NCBI RefSeq assembly: GCF_002954355.1
Contig: NZ_MQVV01000012.1
Coordinates: 372,001-436,000 of the forward strand
DNA length: 64,000 nucleotides
DNA from: Nonlabens tegetincola
GTDB lineage: Bacteria; Bacteroidota; Bacteroidia; Flavobacteriales; Flavobacteriaceae
Direction: 5' to 3'
Below the pieces are notes generated by a model. The model saw nothing but the letters and a program-made list of their open reading frames with translations, was not told the DNA's origin and searched no databases. Numbering within the stretch: position 1 is the stretch's first letter; each line of letters begins with the position of its first letter. This document shows positions 25,449-34,340 of the stretch, one piece after another. Position numbers and translations under genes: made by a program.

Positions 25449-26999
25449 CTTTTTTGACAAAGATTTTTTATCATTTCTGTTTTTGAAACAATTCAGTAGG
25501 TTTTCCTTATTCCAGTTCTCAATTTGTTTAATTTCGTTTTCGAATTCTATAACTTTTTCATTTTCAAACACTTCATTCACTATAGATAATGCTAAATCTT
25601 TTTTGATACTTATTTTAGAGTTTTCTTTTATTAAAGTATCATTTATTTTTTCATATTCTGGAAGTGTAAAGTTGTTGGTTCGCTTTGTAATATTAATGTT
25701 TCCAATATCGTCTTTTACAATAAATTCAATATTATTGTCATTATCATAAATTGAACATAATTCATAATATTCATTTTGATTAAATAAATCTGATTCGAAT
25801 TTTTCATAGCTCAAAAGTCCATTAGGTTCAATGGTCAAGAAGTAGAAATCGTTATTACTTTTAATGCCAAAAATCCATTTGTTCTTGTAGTTATATCTAG
25901 ACCAATCAATTATTGATATTTTTTTGTTCTCAATATCATTTTTAATTACTAATTCTTTAAGAATTGCTTTGATACTTGCTTTTGAGTTTAGTTTGAAATC
26001 TTCAAAAGTTATATGTTGGATATTATAAGAAGTTTTATATGGGTCTTTCTGTTCGTATTTTTGATAAAAATTCTTATTATGGATTAGCTTAACATTATAA
26101 CCCATTTTGTTCTCTTTTTTAGATAATTCAATTTTTGAATTTGGAATATGAGTTTCAATTTCTTCTTTAATACTTTCAAGATGTTCGTTAGAGTTTTCAT
26201 CTTTGATACCATCAATTAAAAAAATGCTTTCGTTTATTTTAGAATAATCAAAAGTATTTGAATGTCGAATTACATTATTAGTTACAGTACTTTTAAATTC
26301 AATACTTAAATAGTTGGATAGTTTATCTTTAATGCTATCAAAAACATCTGATAGCATTCCTATTTTACTATTTTTAAATTCATTTAGATTACTAAAATCT
26401 AAAAATGGAATATTATTTTTTTCTAATGAACCCTTTTTTGAAGTCTGTTTTAAAATGTATAGATTTTCTCCTTTAATACTTTCGCTAGGTAAAACACGTT
26501 TGAGTGTGTTAGTTGAATGAACAAAAGTATACTTTGGATATTCTTTGAGTTTCTTTTTTGAAAAATCCATTTGTTTACTAAGTAAAACACTTGAAAATGT
26601 TTTTACGTTTAATTGTAAACAACAATTAGGGGCAATATAAAACTCTAAGCCTACAATTTTAAAAATCTGCTCTTTATCTTTTGATTTACTAATTTTTAAA
26701 TGATTTGGAGTGAATAAATAAAGTTTTCCAGTCAGATTGTTAAATGTTAGTCTTTTATGGTTTGGCGTTGCTATTGAGTTAATTAATAATTGAGAGAGTG
26801 TATGAGTTTCTAACAACTCAAGTTCAGTTTTATTTAAAATCTTAAAAGATAGTTTGTCGCCATCTTCAATTTTTTCAAGTTGTTTTGATAAATCAACATT
26901 AGAAATATAATTTTTATCAAACAACGCATAAAAAGATTTACCTCTTTCAAAAATTACACTATTAGCGTTTAACTCAAGTTCAATTTTGTCAAGTATCAA
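25422..26999 (-). CDS. unknown protein, partner of the helicase-nuclease
   Basis: 525 residues in the longest frame, Lys/Asn/Ile-rich and very AT-rich in codon use. The start is TTG at 26999, but a short frame just upstream (26996-27058, GTG start, KEYTIVKFSTSENFIKYG) looks like the true N-terminus, joined if one base is missing near the GGG at 27002-27004. The C-terminus probably continues in the -1 frame to 25120. No motif I recognise; no signal peptide or membrane helix. It shares a repeat-bounded unit with the 1181-residue helicase gene and lies downstream of it, so it is probably the second component of the same system. Confidence 0.6.
   Translation of the reverse strand: MILDKIELELNANSVIFERGKSFYALFDKNYISNVDLSKQLEKIEDGDKLSFKILNKTELELLETHTLSQLLINSIATPNHKRLTFNNLTGKLYLFTPNHLKISKSKDKEQIFKIVGLEFYIAPNCCLQLNVKTFSSVLLSKQMDFSKKKLKEYPKYTFVHSTNTLKRVLPSESIKGENLYILKQTSKKGSLEKNNIPFLDFSNLNEFKNSKIGMLSDVFDSIKDKLSNYLSIEFKSTVTNNVIRHSNTFDYSKINESIFLIDGIKDENSNEHLESIKEEIETHIPNSKIELSKKENKMGYNVKLIHNKNFYQKYEQKDPYKTSYNIQHITFEDFKLNSKASIKAILKELVIKNDIENKKISIIDWSRYNYKNKWIFGIKSNNDFYFLTIEPNGLLSYEKFESDLFNQNEYYELCSIYDNDNNIEFIVKDDIGNINITKRTNNFTLPEYEKINDTLIKENSKISIKKDLALSIVNEVFENEKVIEFENEIKQIENWNKENLLNCFKNRNDKKSLSKKLRRKQEKY
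25449..25455 (-). promoter_or_regulatory. A AAA AAG slippery heptamer
   Basis: In the 0 frame the codons are TCA AAA AAG, so the heptamer is in the exact phase used for -1 programmed frameshifting (as in E. coli dnaX). A slip here leads into the 109-codon open continuation. A one-base deletion in the A run would look the same. Confidence 0.45.
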
Positions 27000-27058
27000 C
27001 GCCCATATTTTATGAAATTTTCAGAAGTAGAAAACTTAACAATTGTATATTCTTTCAC
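26996..27058 (-). other. short frame upstream of the partner gene, probable N-terminus
   Basis: GTG start at 27058, 20 codons, stop TGA overlapping the TTG at 26999. Protein-like sequence in a frame that a single missing base would join to the 525-codon frame. It could instead be a small leader for translational coupling. Confidence 0.4.
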
Positions 27059-27098
27059 TAATTGCTGAAAGTTAAATCGTATGTTTAATTGATTTGTC

Positions 27099-30000
27099 TT
27101 ACAGGCTTGCATAAGTGTTAATCTCTTTTAAAATTGAATGATTTAACTCTTTTGTTTCTGAATTCCATAAAAACGGAACTTCAACTATTTTTCCGTCAGT
27201 AGATTTAACTATTTGCCAATTGTTGGTAGAAAGAATATTTATTATAAACACTTTATCAGCTTGTGCTTTTTCCAATTTCTTTCTGATTTTTGATTCTTGA
27301 TTTTCAAATCCAATTTCGGTAGTTTCCTTCCAGTGTTTAAAATCTACATAAATATTTGAATCTTTTATTTTGAAATCAAAAATTTCATAATTCTCTGTTG
27401 ACAGTTCTTCAAGTTGAATTCCAAAATGTTTTTCAAAAATAAATTTGCCAATTTCTTCACCTAAAGTTCCTTTGTAAATGTTATTGAACATAACAGGTGG
27501 TATAATATACTTATTGGTTTTGAACGATTTTGCCCATTTCTTTTCATTAAAAAGGTCTTTTACCCCATCTATTTCCAAAAGTTCATTTAGCCTTGCAGTT
27601 TCAGAAGAAATTTCACTTCCATTATTAGATTTAAAATCAACAATAACATTCTTGAAATCATTGAAGAAATCAGATTTTTTTAGTTCATAGTGATATTTGT
27701 TAGATGGATTTGGCAATTCAACATATAAATCTAAAATGCGATTTAAATTCAATGTAATTATATCTTGCTCTGATATCGTTGGAAAACGCAAGCACATTTC
27801 TCTTAACTTTTCCCATTCTTTTACTCGCTTTTCATTCCACCCCCAATCTTCGTTTGATATAAATTTTTGAATCAAGGAATGAACTTTTTTGTTAGTCGCA
27901 GTTGCTAAATTTTTAAACGTAAAATCTGTCTGCTGATGCATTTTGATTTGTTGTTTACTTGAATTAACCAAAGTTTTAAATTCATTTAGTACTAAGTTGT
28001 TTTCTGTGTCAAAATTGCAAATCAGTTTGTCTAATTCTTTATCTGCATAAATGTAGATATTTGGTGCTTTTAAATTTGTCCTACAAATTCTTCCAATTGC
28101 TTGAATGATGTATTTAGCGTAATGCTGTTTAATATTATCATCTTGATAAAGGTTGACTTTTGGTTTACCTAAGTCTTCTTTAGTATTAAAAGATGCTAAT
28201 AAGTGTTTAAATGCTCTAGTAACTTCTGTGTTTAATTGGTGTATGGAAATGATTCCAACTTGTGTTAAAAATTCTAATTGAAAAAGGTATTTAATAAAAC
28301 CTTCCTCATTTAAATCTTTATTAATTTGCTGTATAATATGTGTTGGCTTGTCTAAATAAATAGCATTAATATCAGTCTTTCCTTTAGTGTTCCAGTTAAA
28401 TAGTTTTTTGCTTCTAACATTTATTAGATTTTGGGGATTTGGTGCTATAAACTGTAAATTTTGTCCTGCTCCCATTGTCTGATACATAGAGATGATAAAG
28501 ACTTTTTTTCCTTCCTCAAGACGTTTTATAAAGTTTTGTTTTTTGTTATCAAAGTCGTTACTGTTTATGACTGTATAGGCATTTCTAACCTTAAATTTAT
28601 CATTGATTATGAATTCGTTAACAAGGTTGTTTTCTTCAATTAGGATTTTAAATATTTCTTCCAACATAGATAAGTCAAGAGCTTTATCGTTCCATTTTGG
28701 TTCTTTGTTTAATAAGCAAAGAAACCCTTTAATATCATCTTGAATTAAAAATTGCTTAAAAGAAAATGAAATCTTAAAGTATCGATTAAGTAGATAGCCA
28801 TTAATTTTTATATTTTTTATTTTAATCTTTCCTAAGATATCATTAGCTAATTCTTTACTATTGAATAATTTGGAAAAATCCGCTTGATATTTTTCAAATT
28901 CAACATCATTGGGTTTTAGATACCCTAACCACTCTGTTTGAATCTTTGTTTTAGAATAGTATTTATTCTGCTCATTAAATAAATCAGTTAGAATTTTATT
29001 TTCTTCATTATTTAATTCTATAAATTTTGAACCAAGTTGTCTTTTAAAATAGGTAATGTCGTAATTACCTGTAACCGTTTTTACTAGTGCAGTTGCAGAA
29101 ATCCCTATAACTTTTGATTTTTCAGCAAGTTTTAATAAAAACTTTTCAGGTGTATTTTGGAAACTGTAAATGAATGTTTTAGTTTTTGATTGATGAGAAT
29201 CATCATCTACAAAATCATAATACCTAAAACCATTTTCATAAACACTCAAATCATAATTAAGTTCGGCTTTTCCGTTTTTGTTTTTTGTTGGTTTTTCTCT
29301 AGCACTTAAAATATTATCGATTAAAAAGTTTTTGTATTTAGTATCTAAACCAAACTCTTCAATAACAGTACTTAATGCTAAATCAAACGTAAATTCAGCC
29401 CTTCTTGGGTTGCTTTCTCTTTCTTGTGTTTCAAGTTGCTGATAATTTTCTGCAATACTTTTTAACACTCCACTAAAATAATTTACAAAGCCTTTTATTT
29501 GGTTCAATAAATGAACCATACTTTCGCCTTTGGGTTTTGTGTCTTCAAAAATTATTTCATTTGTTTTAGATGATTTGTTTTTATTCAAACGAATAAATCT
29601 TTTATCGTTTCGATAAACAGAATGATATTGAAAATCGTGAAACAATAAATTTCTTTGATTTATATTTTCATTTTCGTTATTTTGGGTTTTAAAGCTGTAG
29701 TTAAGTTGATATTTGGTTACAATTTCTTCTGATTTTTTTAATAAGACTTCTTGAATGTCGTGAAGTGGTAAACCATAATTATTATCAATTAATTCTTGTC
29801 TTTTTTCTGAGTGTGTTATGAATTTTTGAGGGAAAACATTTTTTGATAATGCCCAATAAATTTCTGTAAAAAGATGAATGAAATCAATTCGTTGTTTTTT
29901 TCCTTTCTCAATAATATTTTTGAGAATGTTGTCTTTTGTAGCATCAAATTCATCTATGAAAATAATTGCATCTTTTGTCAAGTCATTTTCTAAGAAAGAA

Positions 30001-30644
30001 TAAGATGGTTCTACTAACGTACTATTTTTATGATAGAATTTATCAATACTTAAGAAGAATACTTTTCTTTTTGATGTAAAAACAGCAGGATAAAGTTCGC
30101 CAATCCATTTTAGGTCATCATTGGTTTGTATTGCTTTAATTCGTTCTTGTCTATTATTAAAATTGTCTTTTAAATACTTTTCAATGATTCTCCTAAACTT
30201 TGGTTCAAAATCGGTTCGAAGTTCATCTTTAAGTTTTGAAACATATACTTTTAACGAATTGTTCTTTTCGTTGTTTTTTATTTCGCTAACATTACTTTTA
30301 ATAGAATAAAAAACTTTGTGGTTTTTGAAATAGTCGTTTATAGAGTTTTCTACATCTTGAAAACGCTTAACTAGACAGTCAGAGTTTGAGTCTAAAAAAG
30401 TAATATCTTTCTCAAAATCTTGAAGTTTCTTTTTAGGTATAAAAAAATCATCTCTCAATTCATCAAAAGGAAGATTCTTTTTAAGATTTGTCACAAAAAA
30501 TATCTTTCTATTTTCTTTGCAATAGCTTTTATAATTTTCAAAAATCCAAGTTAAAACTGTGTGAGTTTTTCCAGAACCAGTAGGTGGGTTAAATAATAAT
30601 AATCCGTTTTCTTTGTTACAGTGATTATTCAGGATTTCTATCAT
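27099..30644 (-). CDS. superfamily II helicase fused to a PD-(D/E)XK nuclease
   Basis: 1181 residues. N-terminal Walker A FNPPTGSGKT (18-27), Walker B IIFIDEFDA (about 228-236), a motif III-like VIGISATALVK (about 512-522), and a second RecA-like domain with SMYQTMGAGQN and QAIGRICRTN (about 846-856). Near the C-terminus, EEIGKFIFEK, FDF and IYVDFKHW (about 1070-1103) have the layout of a PD-(D/E)XK nuclease. A helicase with a nuclease tail, very low GC, inside an accessory island next to an unknown partner gene, suggests anti-phage defence, but I do not recognise a named system. The start ATG is followed by the P-loop within 20 residues, which is unusually early. Confidence 0.82.
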   Translation of the reverse strand: MIEILNNHCNKENGLLLFNPPTGSGKTHTVLTWIFENYKSYCKENRKIFFVTNLKKNLPFDELRDDFFIPKKKLQDFEKDITFLDSNSDCLVKRFQDVENSINDYFKNHKVFYSIKSNVSEIKNNEKNNSLKVYVSKLKDELRTDFEPKFRRIIEKYLKDNFNNRQERIKAIQTNDDLKWIGELYPAVFTSKRKVFFLSIDKFYHKNSTLVEPSYSFLENDLTKDAIIFIDEFDATKDNILKNIIEKGKKQRIDFIHLFTEIYWALSKNVFPQKFITHSEKRQELIDNNYGLPLHDIQEVLLKKSEEIVTKYQLNYSFKTQNNENENINQRNLLFHDFQYHSVYRNDKRFIRLNKNKSSKTNEIIFEDTKPKGESMVHLLNQIKGFVNYFSGVLKSIAENYQQLETQERESNPRRAEFTFDLALSTVIEEFGLDTKYKNFLIDNILSAREKPTKNKNGKAELNYDLSVYENGFRYYDFVDDDSHQSKTKTFIYSFQNTPEKFLLKLAEKSKVIGISATALVKTVTGNYDITYFKRQLGSKFIELNNEENKILTDLFNEQNKYYSKTKIQTEWLGYLKPNDVEFEKYQADFSKLFNSKELANDILGKIKIKNIKINGYLLNRYFKISFSFKQFLIQDDIKGFLCLLNKEPKWNDKALDLSMLEEIFKILIEENNLVNEFIINDKFKVRNAYTVINSNDFDNKKQNFIKRLEEGKKVFIISMYQTMGAGQNLQFIAPNPQNLINVRSKKLFNWNTKGKTDINAIYLDKPTHIIQQINKDLNEEGFIKYLFQLEFLTQVGIISIHQLNTEVTRAFKHLLASFNTKEDLGKPKVNLYQDDNIKQHYAKYIIQAIGRICRTNLKAPNIYIYADKELDKLICNFDTENNLVLNEFKTLVNSSKQQIKMHQQTDFTFKNLATATNKKVHSLIQKFISNEDWGWNEKRVKEWEKLREMCLRFPTISEQDIITLNLNRILDLYVELPNPSNKYHYELKKSDFFNDFKNVIVDFKSNNGSEISSETARLNELLEIDGVKDLFNEKKWAKSFKTNKYIIPPVMFNNIYKGTLGEEIGKFIFEKHFGIQLEELSTENYEIFDFKIKDSNIYVDFKHWKETTEIGFENQESKIRKKLEKAQADKVFIINILSTNNWQIVKSTDGKIVEVPFLWNSETKELNHSILKEINTYASL

Positions 30645-30668
30645 ATTCGGGATGTTCTTCTATATTAT

Positions 30669-31098
30669 GCACAACACGCACAGGTTATGGCGAGTTCACG
30701 CAGAATGCGCAGCATTCTAGAGTGTACGGTAGCCATTCTTGCATCCGACGAGTGCGCTTTCGCGAAAGCGGCGTGAGAGGAATGCACCAATTTGCTATAA
30801 CCGTAGTTGTTGACGGTACCAGTAACGCTGGTTAGTGTTTATTTGTTTGGGTTATAAATATAGTTAGATAAAAGCAAATTACAGCGTATGCTGTGCGTGT
30901 TGCTGGACGGTAAGTTCAGGAGAGAATTGAGCGCTAGCGAAATGGCCTGAACGACCGTAGGTATCGTCCAGCAACGGTTTGGGCTATGGTTTCGTTGCGG
31001 AAAATCAGCTATGATTTTCCGCCGTAACAGAAAGATAGCAAATTGCAATGAATTCCGATCAGGAATTCAGCCGCAATGAGCTATACACGTTGTTACCA
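30669..31098. repeat. long composite cassette repeat E10
   Basis: 430 bp from GCACAAC (30669-30675) to GTTACCA (31092-31098). The first part matches E7/E9, but the second hairpin module is replaced by a segment that makes a self-contained stem: GTTGCTGGACG pairs with CGTCCAGCAAC (ends at 30975), enclosing the 51-bp block (30926-30976). The remainder is E6/E11-like. No gene. Confidence 0.72.
30756..30769. repeat. GCTTTCGCGAAAGC palindrome, copy 5
   Basis: Perfect copy at the hairpin tip in repeat E10. Confidence 0.95.
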
Positions 31099-31106
31099 CA
31101 CGTTTT

Positions 31107-31808
31107 TTATTTTATTATTTTTAATTCAGTTAGTAATTGTTCATTCGAAAATCCAGAACAACTGTCGTCTTGAAATCTTATTTTTTCAGTTCCGTTTTCA
31201 AGATTATAACTCACTCCGAAATTACATGAATTGTCAGCATTTTGCATTAAAGTCAGTTTGCGTTCAAACAGAGATATTACGTCAATTATGGATTCCGTTA
31301 TTTTTATTTTTCCGCGTTTTATAACTTTTCCGTTTTTGTAATATTTAAATTTTAAAAATCCATTTTTAGGCTTTAAAATCAATTTGTCAGATTCAAAGGT
31401 CTGATGTCCCCAAGATGAAATTAAAACCCAACTGTCATTGTTATTAATTGATTCTTTAATTAAAGGTTTCTTCTCATAATCTTTGTATTTATTTACACAG
31501 ATTTTTATTTCAGTCAGTTCCTTTGCGTTTGTGAAAGTCGTGTCGATTTGCTGTCCAAAAATATTTGTGTACTCTATTCTTAAAAAGTCAGAGTTATTTA
31601 CAATAATCAATTTTTCATTTCCCAAATATTTTTCAGCTTGTCCAAATTTTTGGTTGGTCAGAATTTTTGGTTTTGCTCTATCTAGTTTAAACATAGTAAA
31701 ACCATTTTCTTGACTACAATCATTGGAAAACAATTCGATTTTGTTTTGAGCAAACGAAAAGAATGTGCTTAAAACTAGAATTATAGATATGAAATGCGTT
31801 TTTTTCAA
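31107..31808 (-). CDS. exported protein, unknown
   Basis: 233 residues with a clear signal peptide (ending FSFAQ, about residue 21) and a strand-rich mature part containing four Cys, two of them in the C-terminal DDSCSGFS region and NSCNFG. Not a lipoprotein. No family recognised. Single-gene unit between E10 and E11. Confidence 0.62.
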   Translation of the reverse strand: MKKTHFISIILVLSTFFSFAQNKIELFSNDCSQENGFTMFKLDRAKPKILTNQKFGQAEKYLGNEKLIIVNNSDFLRIEYTNIFGQQIDTTFTNAKELTEIKICVNKYKDYEKKPLIKESINNNDSWVLISSWGHQTFESDKLILKPKNGFLKFKYYKNGKVIKRGKIKITESIIDVISLFERKLTLMQNADNSCNFGVSYNLENGTEKIRFQDDSCSGFSNEQLLTELKIIK

Positions 31809-31813
31809 ATGTG

Positions 31814-31945
31814 TGGTAACGTGTTTGGCTATGATACGTTGCGGAAAAATCCGCAGGATTCTTTCCGCCGTAGCCGAAAGATAGTAAATTGCAATGAATT
31901 CCGATTAATGAATTCAGCCGCAATGAGCTATACACGGTAATGTGC
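31814..31945. repeat. cassette-type repeat E11
   Basis: About 132 bp between TGGTAAC (31814-31820) and a degenerate right end near GTAATGTGC (31937-31945). It contains CGTTGCGG, a stem with GAATCC/GGATTC and the E6-like GAATTCAGCCGCAATGAGC segment. Confidence 0.65.
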
Positions 31946-31953
31946 ATAGTGTT

Positions 31954-32430
31954 TTATTCAGTTCGTAGTTCAATTAATTGTTTAATCATTGGATGATTTT
32001 CCGCTTTATTCAATTCGTTCAGCGTTCTTTTTCCAATTCGTTTATCAACTACTGCGAGAGCTTTTAAAATTGGATTATTACTTTTTATAGCATCTTGAAC
32101 ATTTAGACTTAAAAATCGGAAGGCGTTATCAGCAAAATCATATTTTGAAAATTCACCTTTTTCCATAATTTTTCCTTCGGTCCTGTCAGTCATTTTAATT
32201 CCTTCGTGAGAAATGTAATGAGTTTCGGCTAATTCATTCGAATAGCTTTGAAATTCGTTCCAAGTGTCTTGGTTTGAGAAATTCAAAATCTCTTTTCCGT
32301 TCCAAGTTATCCAAGCTCTACCTAGATAACCTGTCGAATTTTTATAAGTTGTCAAGTGATAGTCAAGTCGGTCTTTTAAATTATCCGCTAATCTATCTTT
32401 CAACTCTTTCCTTAATTTACTCCATTTCAT
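31954..32430 (-). CDS. SF0329-like family protein
   Basis: 158 residues. The N-terminus KWSKLRKELKDRLADNLKDR and the block TGYLGRAWITWNGKEI resemble the small protein family NCBI labels SF0329; I make this match from memory. A soluble, charged protein without membrane segments. Function unknown. First unit on the right side of the island. Confidence 0.55.
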   Translation of the reverse strand: MKWSKLRKELKDRLADNLKDRLDYHLTTYKNSTGYLGRAWITWNGKEILNFSNQDTWNEFQSYSNELAETHYISHEGIKMTDRTEGKIMEKGEFSKYDFADNAFRFLSLNVQDAIKSNNPILKALAVVDKRIGKRTLNELNKAENHPMIKQLIELRTE

Positions 32431-32443
32431 TTTTCCACATTAT

Positions 32444-32660
32444 GCACAACTAGTTTATATAAGCAATATATCAAAAATTGACATTTACTACCCATAACAC
32501 AGGTATATAAATAGGTTTTTCTCATTGTTACTTTATTGTTGTATAAATGGTAGATACGCATGTTTATACACTATTACGATAAATGTAATACCTTAACAAA
32601 CCTCATAGTTAAGGATTAAGAAAACCTACAAAATTTTATGTTCCATAAGAAGTGTTATTC
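32444..32660. repeat. right-edge cassette-type repeat E12
   Basis: Begins with GCACAAC (32444-32450) just upstream of the last island gene. It contains GGTTTTTCTCATTG and TTAAGGATTAAGAAAACC, which look like a diverged E2/E3 body, and GTTGTAT at 32538-32544. This seems to be the island edge. From about 32660 to 32878 I see no gene, only the upstream motif at 32810-32831. Confidence 0.5.
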
Positions 32661-32809
32661 ATCTCCTTTGTGATATAGTTAAATCGTTTAAAAAGCAAAT
32701 AATTCCTCGTCTTTGCCGCATACACCGTTAATGATCTATCCGTCTTTCCTAATTATATAAAATCTCTCATACAGGCTTCTACTAGAACAGTCTAGGGCTG
32801 GAAGACACC

Positions 32810-32831
32810 ATTTAGGACAATTGCCTTATTG
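32810..32831 (+). promoter_or_regulatory. shared upstream motif (second copy)
   Basis: ATTTAGGACAATTG followed by CCTTATTG. The first 14 bases recur exactly at 37373-37386; CAATTGCCTTATTG recurs at 8365. It lies 48 bp upstream of the next start codon. Confidence 0.35.
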
Positions 32832-32878
32832 CTTAAAAAACGCACCCATCGCAATTTTAAAATATCAAATTTATAATT

Positions 32879-34303
32879 ATGCGATGCTCCTTTTTAGTGC
32901 TACTTGTGTTAGTGAGTAGCGTTCTTTATGCTCAGGAAAAAGTAGATCTATCCACTTATTCACCTCTCAATCCTAAACCTTTTATGGATCCTGCACCGCT
33001 GCCTCACAATGGCTATGGTGAGATTGTAGCTATAAGTCATTTATGGCAGCATGGTGACCTTAAATACACGCTCTATTACAATGAAAAGGGTGTGGTTGAT
33101 AGTTTGTTTGATCCCCAAAAAGGCAAATTTGACATAAGCGATTACTCCTTTATAAAGGATAAAGAAAACCGAATTGTACAAGAAAAATGGACAGTCAATT
33201 CAGAAGATCCTAAACTGCACTCTTATTCTTATGACGATCGTGGTAACCTAGTTAAGTTCATTACATACCGCAGAAAGCAATTTCGCAAGGGTGTTTATAA
33301 AATGGTAGAGGACAAGGTAAAAGAATTCACTTATGACAATAACAACAGGTTGATTTCTGGTAATGGTTATGACTATAACTATTCTATAGAGAACAATACA
33401 CTCACCATTACCTATGGTAGCAATGGTAGTCAAACCGTAAAAAAGTACGACAACTACGGCCGCTTGATTTACTACGATCACAAAAGTACTGCTGTACCAT
33501 CAAATCCAACTACTTATACCTATGTTAAGGATCACAAGAACAACATTATTGCTCAATTGAATAATAAGGGTGACTATAATGCTATCAAGATCTTTCATTA
33601 TTCTGATGGTTCTGCCAGTACTATTTCATTTGATAAGGTGCAAAAAAAATGGGCTGCGCCCAGCGAGAAGTTAGTCTGGAACGGTTATACAGCAGGTGAT
33701 TTAGTAAGGTCTCAAGGACTTTATAAAAAAGGGAAATTACAAGGAATAGGATGGGTACAAGGTTATGGTAAACGAGTTGAAGGTAATTTTAAAAACAACA
33801 TGTTGCATGGACCAGGCTATATACGGGATTTTTTAACCAAGGATACCTATACAATAGGAGAGTTTAAAGCAGGGAGACTAGATGGCTATGGTATCAAAAT
33901 AGTAAATGGAATTGCCGTAGAAGCAGGGATTTACAAGAACGGTAACATTCAAAACTCCTACGACCTTAATACAGTCAATGGCGACACAAAATTATGTTCT
34001 CAGGATGTTTGTGAAGACGGCTTTGTTCAAAAGAAAACAACCAGTTATTACACCAAAAGTTATGGCTTTTATCAGAATGGAAAACCTATAGGACCTGCTG
34101 TAGAATTTGGTCGTGACAAGATTGCAGTAGCCTTTTTTGATTCAAGCGGAGTAAGTTTTTTCTTGGGTCCTAATCAAAATTATTATGTCATAGCTCACTA
34201 CAAAGACAGTAAACTAGATGGCATGGGTTACATCGCCACTAGCAACCAGTACCAAGTAGGAAAATATGAAAACAATCAACTGGTACAATCATACCGCGAG
34301 TAG
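32879..34303 (+). CDS. secreted YD/MORN-repeat protein
   Basis: 474 residues with a signal peptide (ending LYAQ, about 19). The middle has RHS/YD-like units such as YSYDDRGNLVKF and FTYDNNNRLISG. The second half has MORN-like units, for example GIGWVQGYGKRVEGNFKNN and GEFKAGRLDGYG. Both repeat types are beta-hairpin surfaces; no enzyme motif is visible. It heads a block of six plus-strand genes, several with the same architecture, so it is probably an exported or surface structural protein. No sorting domain seen at the C-terminus. Confidence 0.72.
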   Translation: MRCSFLVLLVLVSSVLYAQEKVDLSTYSPLNPKPFMDPAPLPHNGYGEIVAISHLWQHGDLKYTLYYNEKGVVDSLFDPQKGKFDISDYSFIKDKENRIVQEKWTVNSEDPKLHSYSYDDRGNLVKFITYRRKQFRKGVYKMVEDKVKEFTYDNNNRLISGNGYDYNYSIENNTLTITYGSNGSQTVKKYDNYGRLIYYDHKSTAVPSNPTTYTYVKDHKNNIIAQLNNKGDYNAIKIFHYSDGSASTISFDKVQKKWAAPSEKLVWNGYTAGDLVRSQGLYKKGKLQGIGWVQGYGKRVEGNFKNNMLHGPGYIRDFLTKDTYTIGEFKAGRLDGYGIKIVNGIAVEAGIYKNGNIQNSYDLNTVNGDTKLCSQDVCEDGFVQKKTTSYYTKSYGFYQNGKPIGPAVEFGRDKIAVAFFDSSGVSFFLGPNQNYYVIAHYKDSKLDGMGYIATSNQYQVGKYENNQLVQSYRE

Positions 34304-34340
34304 GATACTAACTAGCTTTTTATAAATGAATTATTACACA

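Noticed and set aside
31076-31324. Plus-strand open frame at the edge of repeat E10
   Set aside because: It reads antisense through the repeat and the exported-protein gene at 31107-31808.
12397-32544. Classical integron attC sites with the strict GTTRRRY core
   Set aside because: The cores read GTTGTGY, GTTATGC, GTTAGCA and similar; most fail the third purine. Kept only as an attC-like system.
12059-32650. CRISPR array
   Set aside because: Repeats are 50-460 bp, irregularly spaced, separated by genes, and have no spacer-sized intervals.
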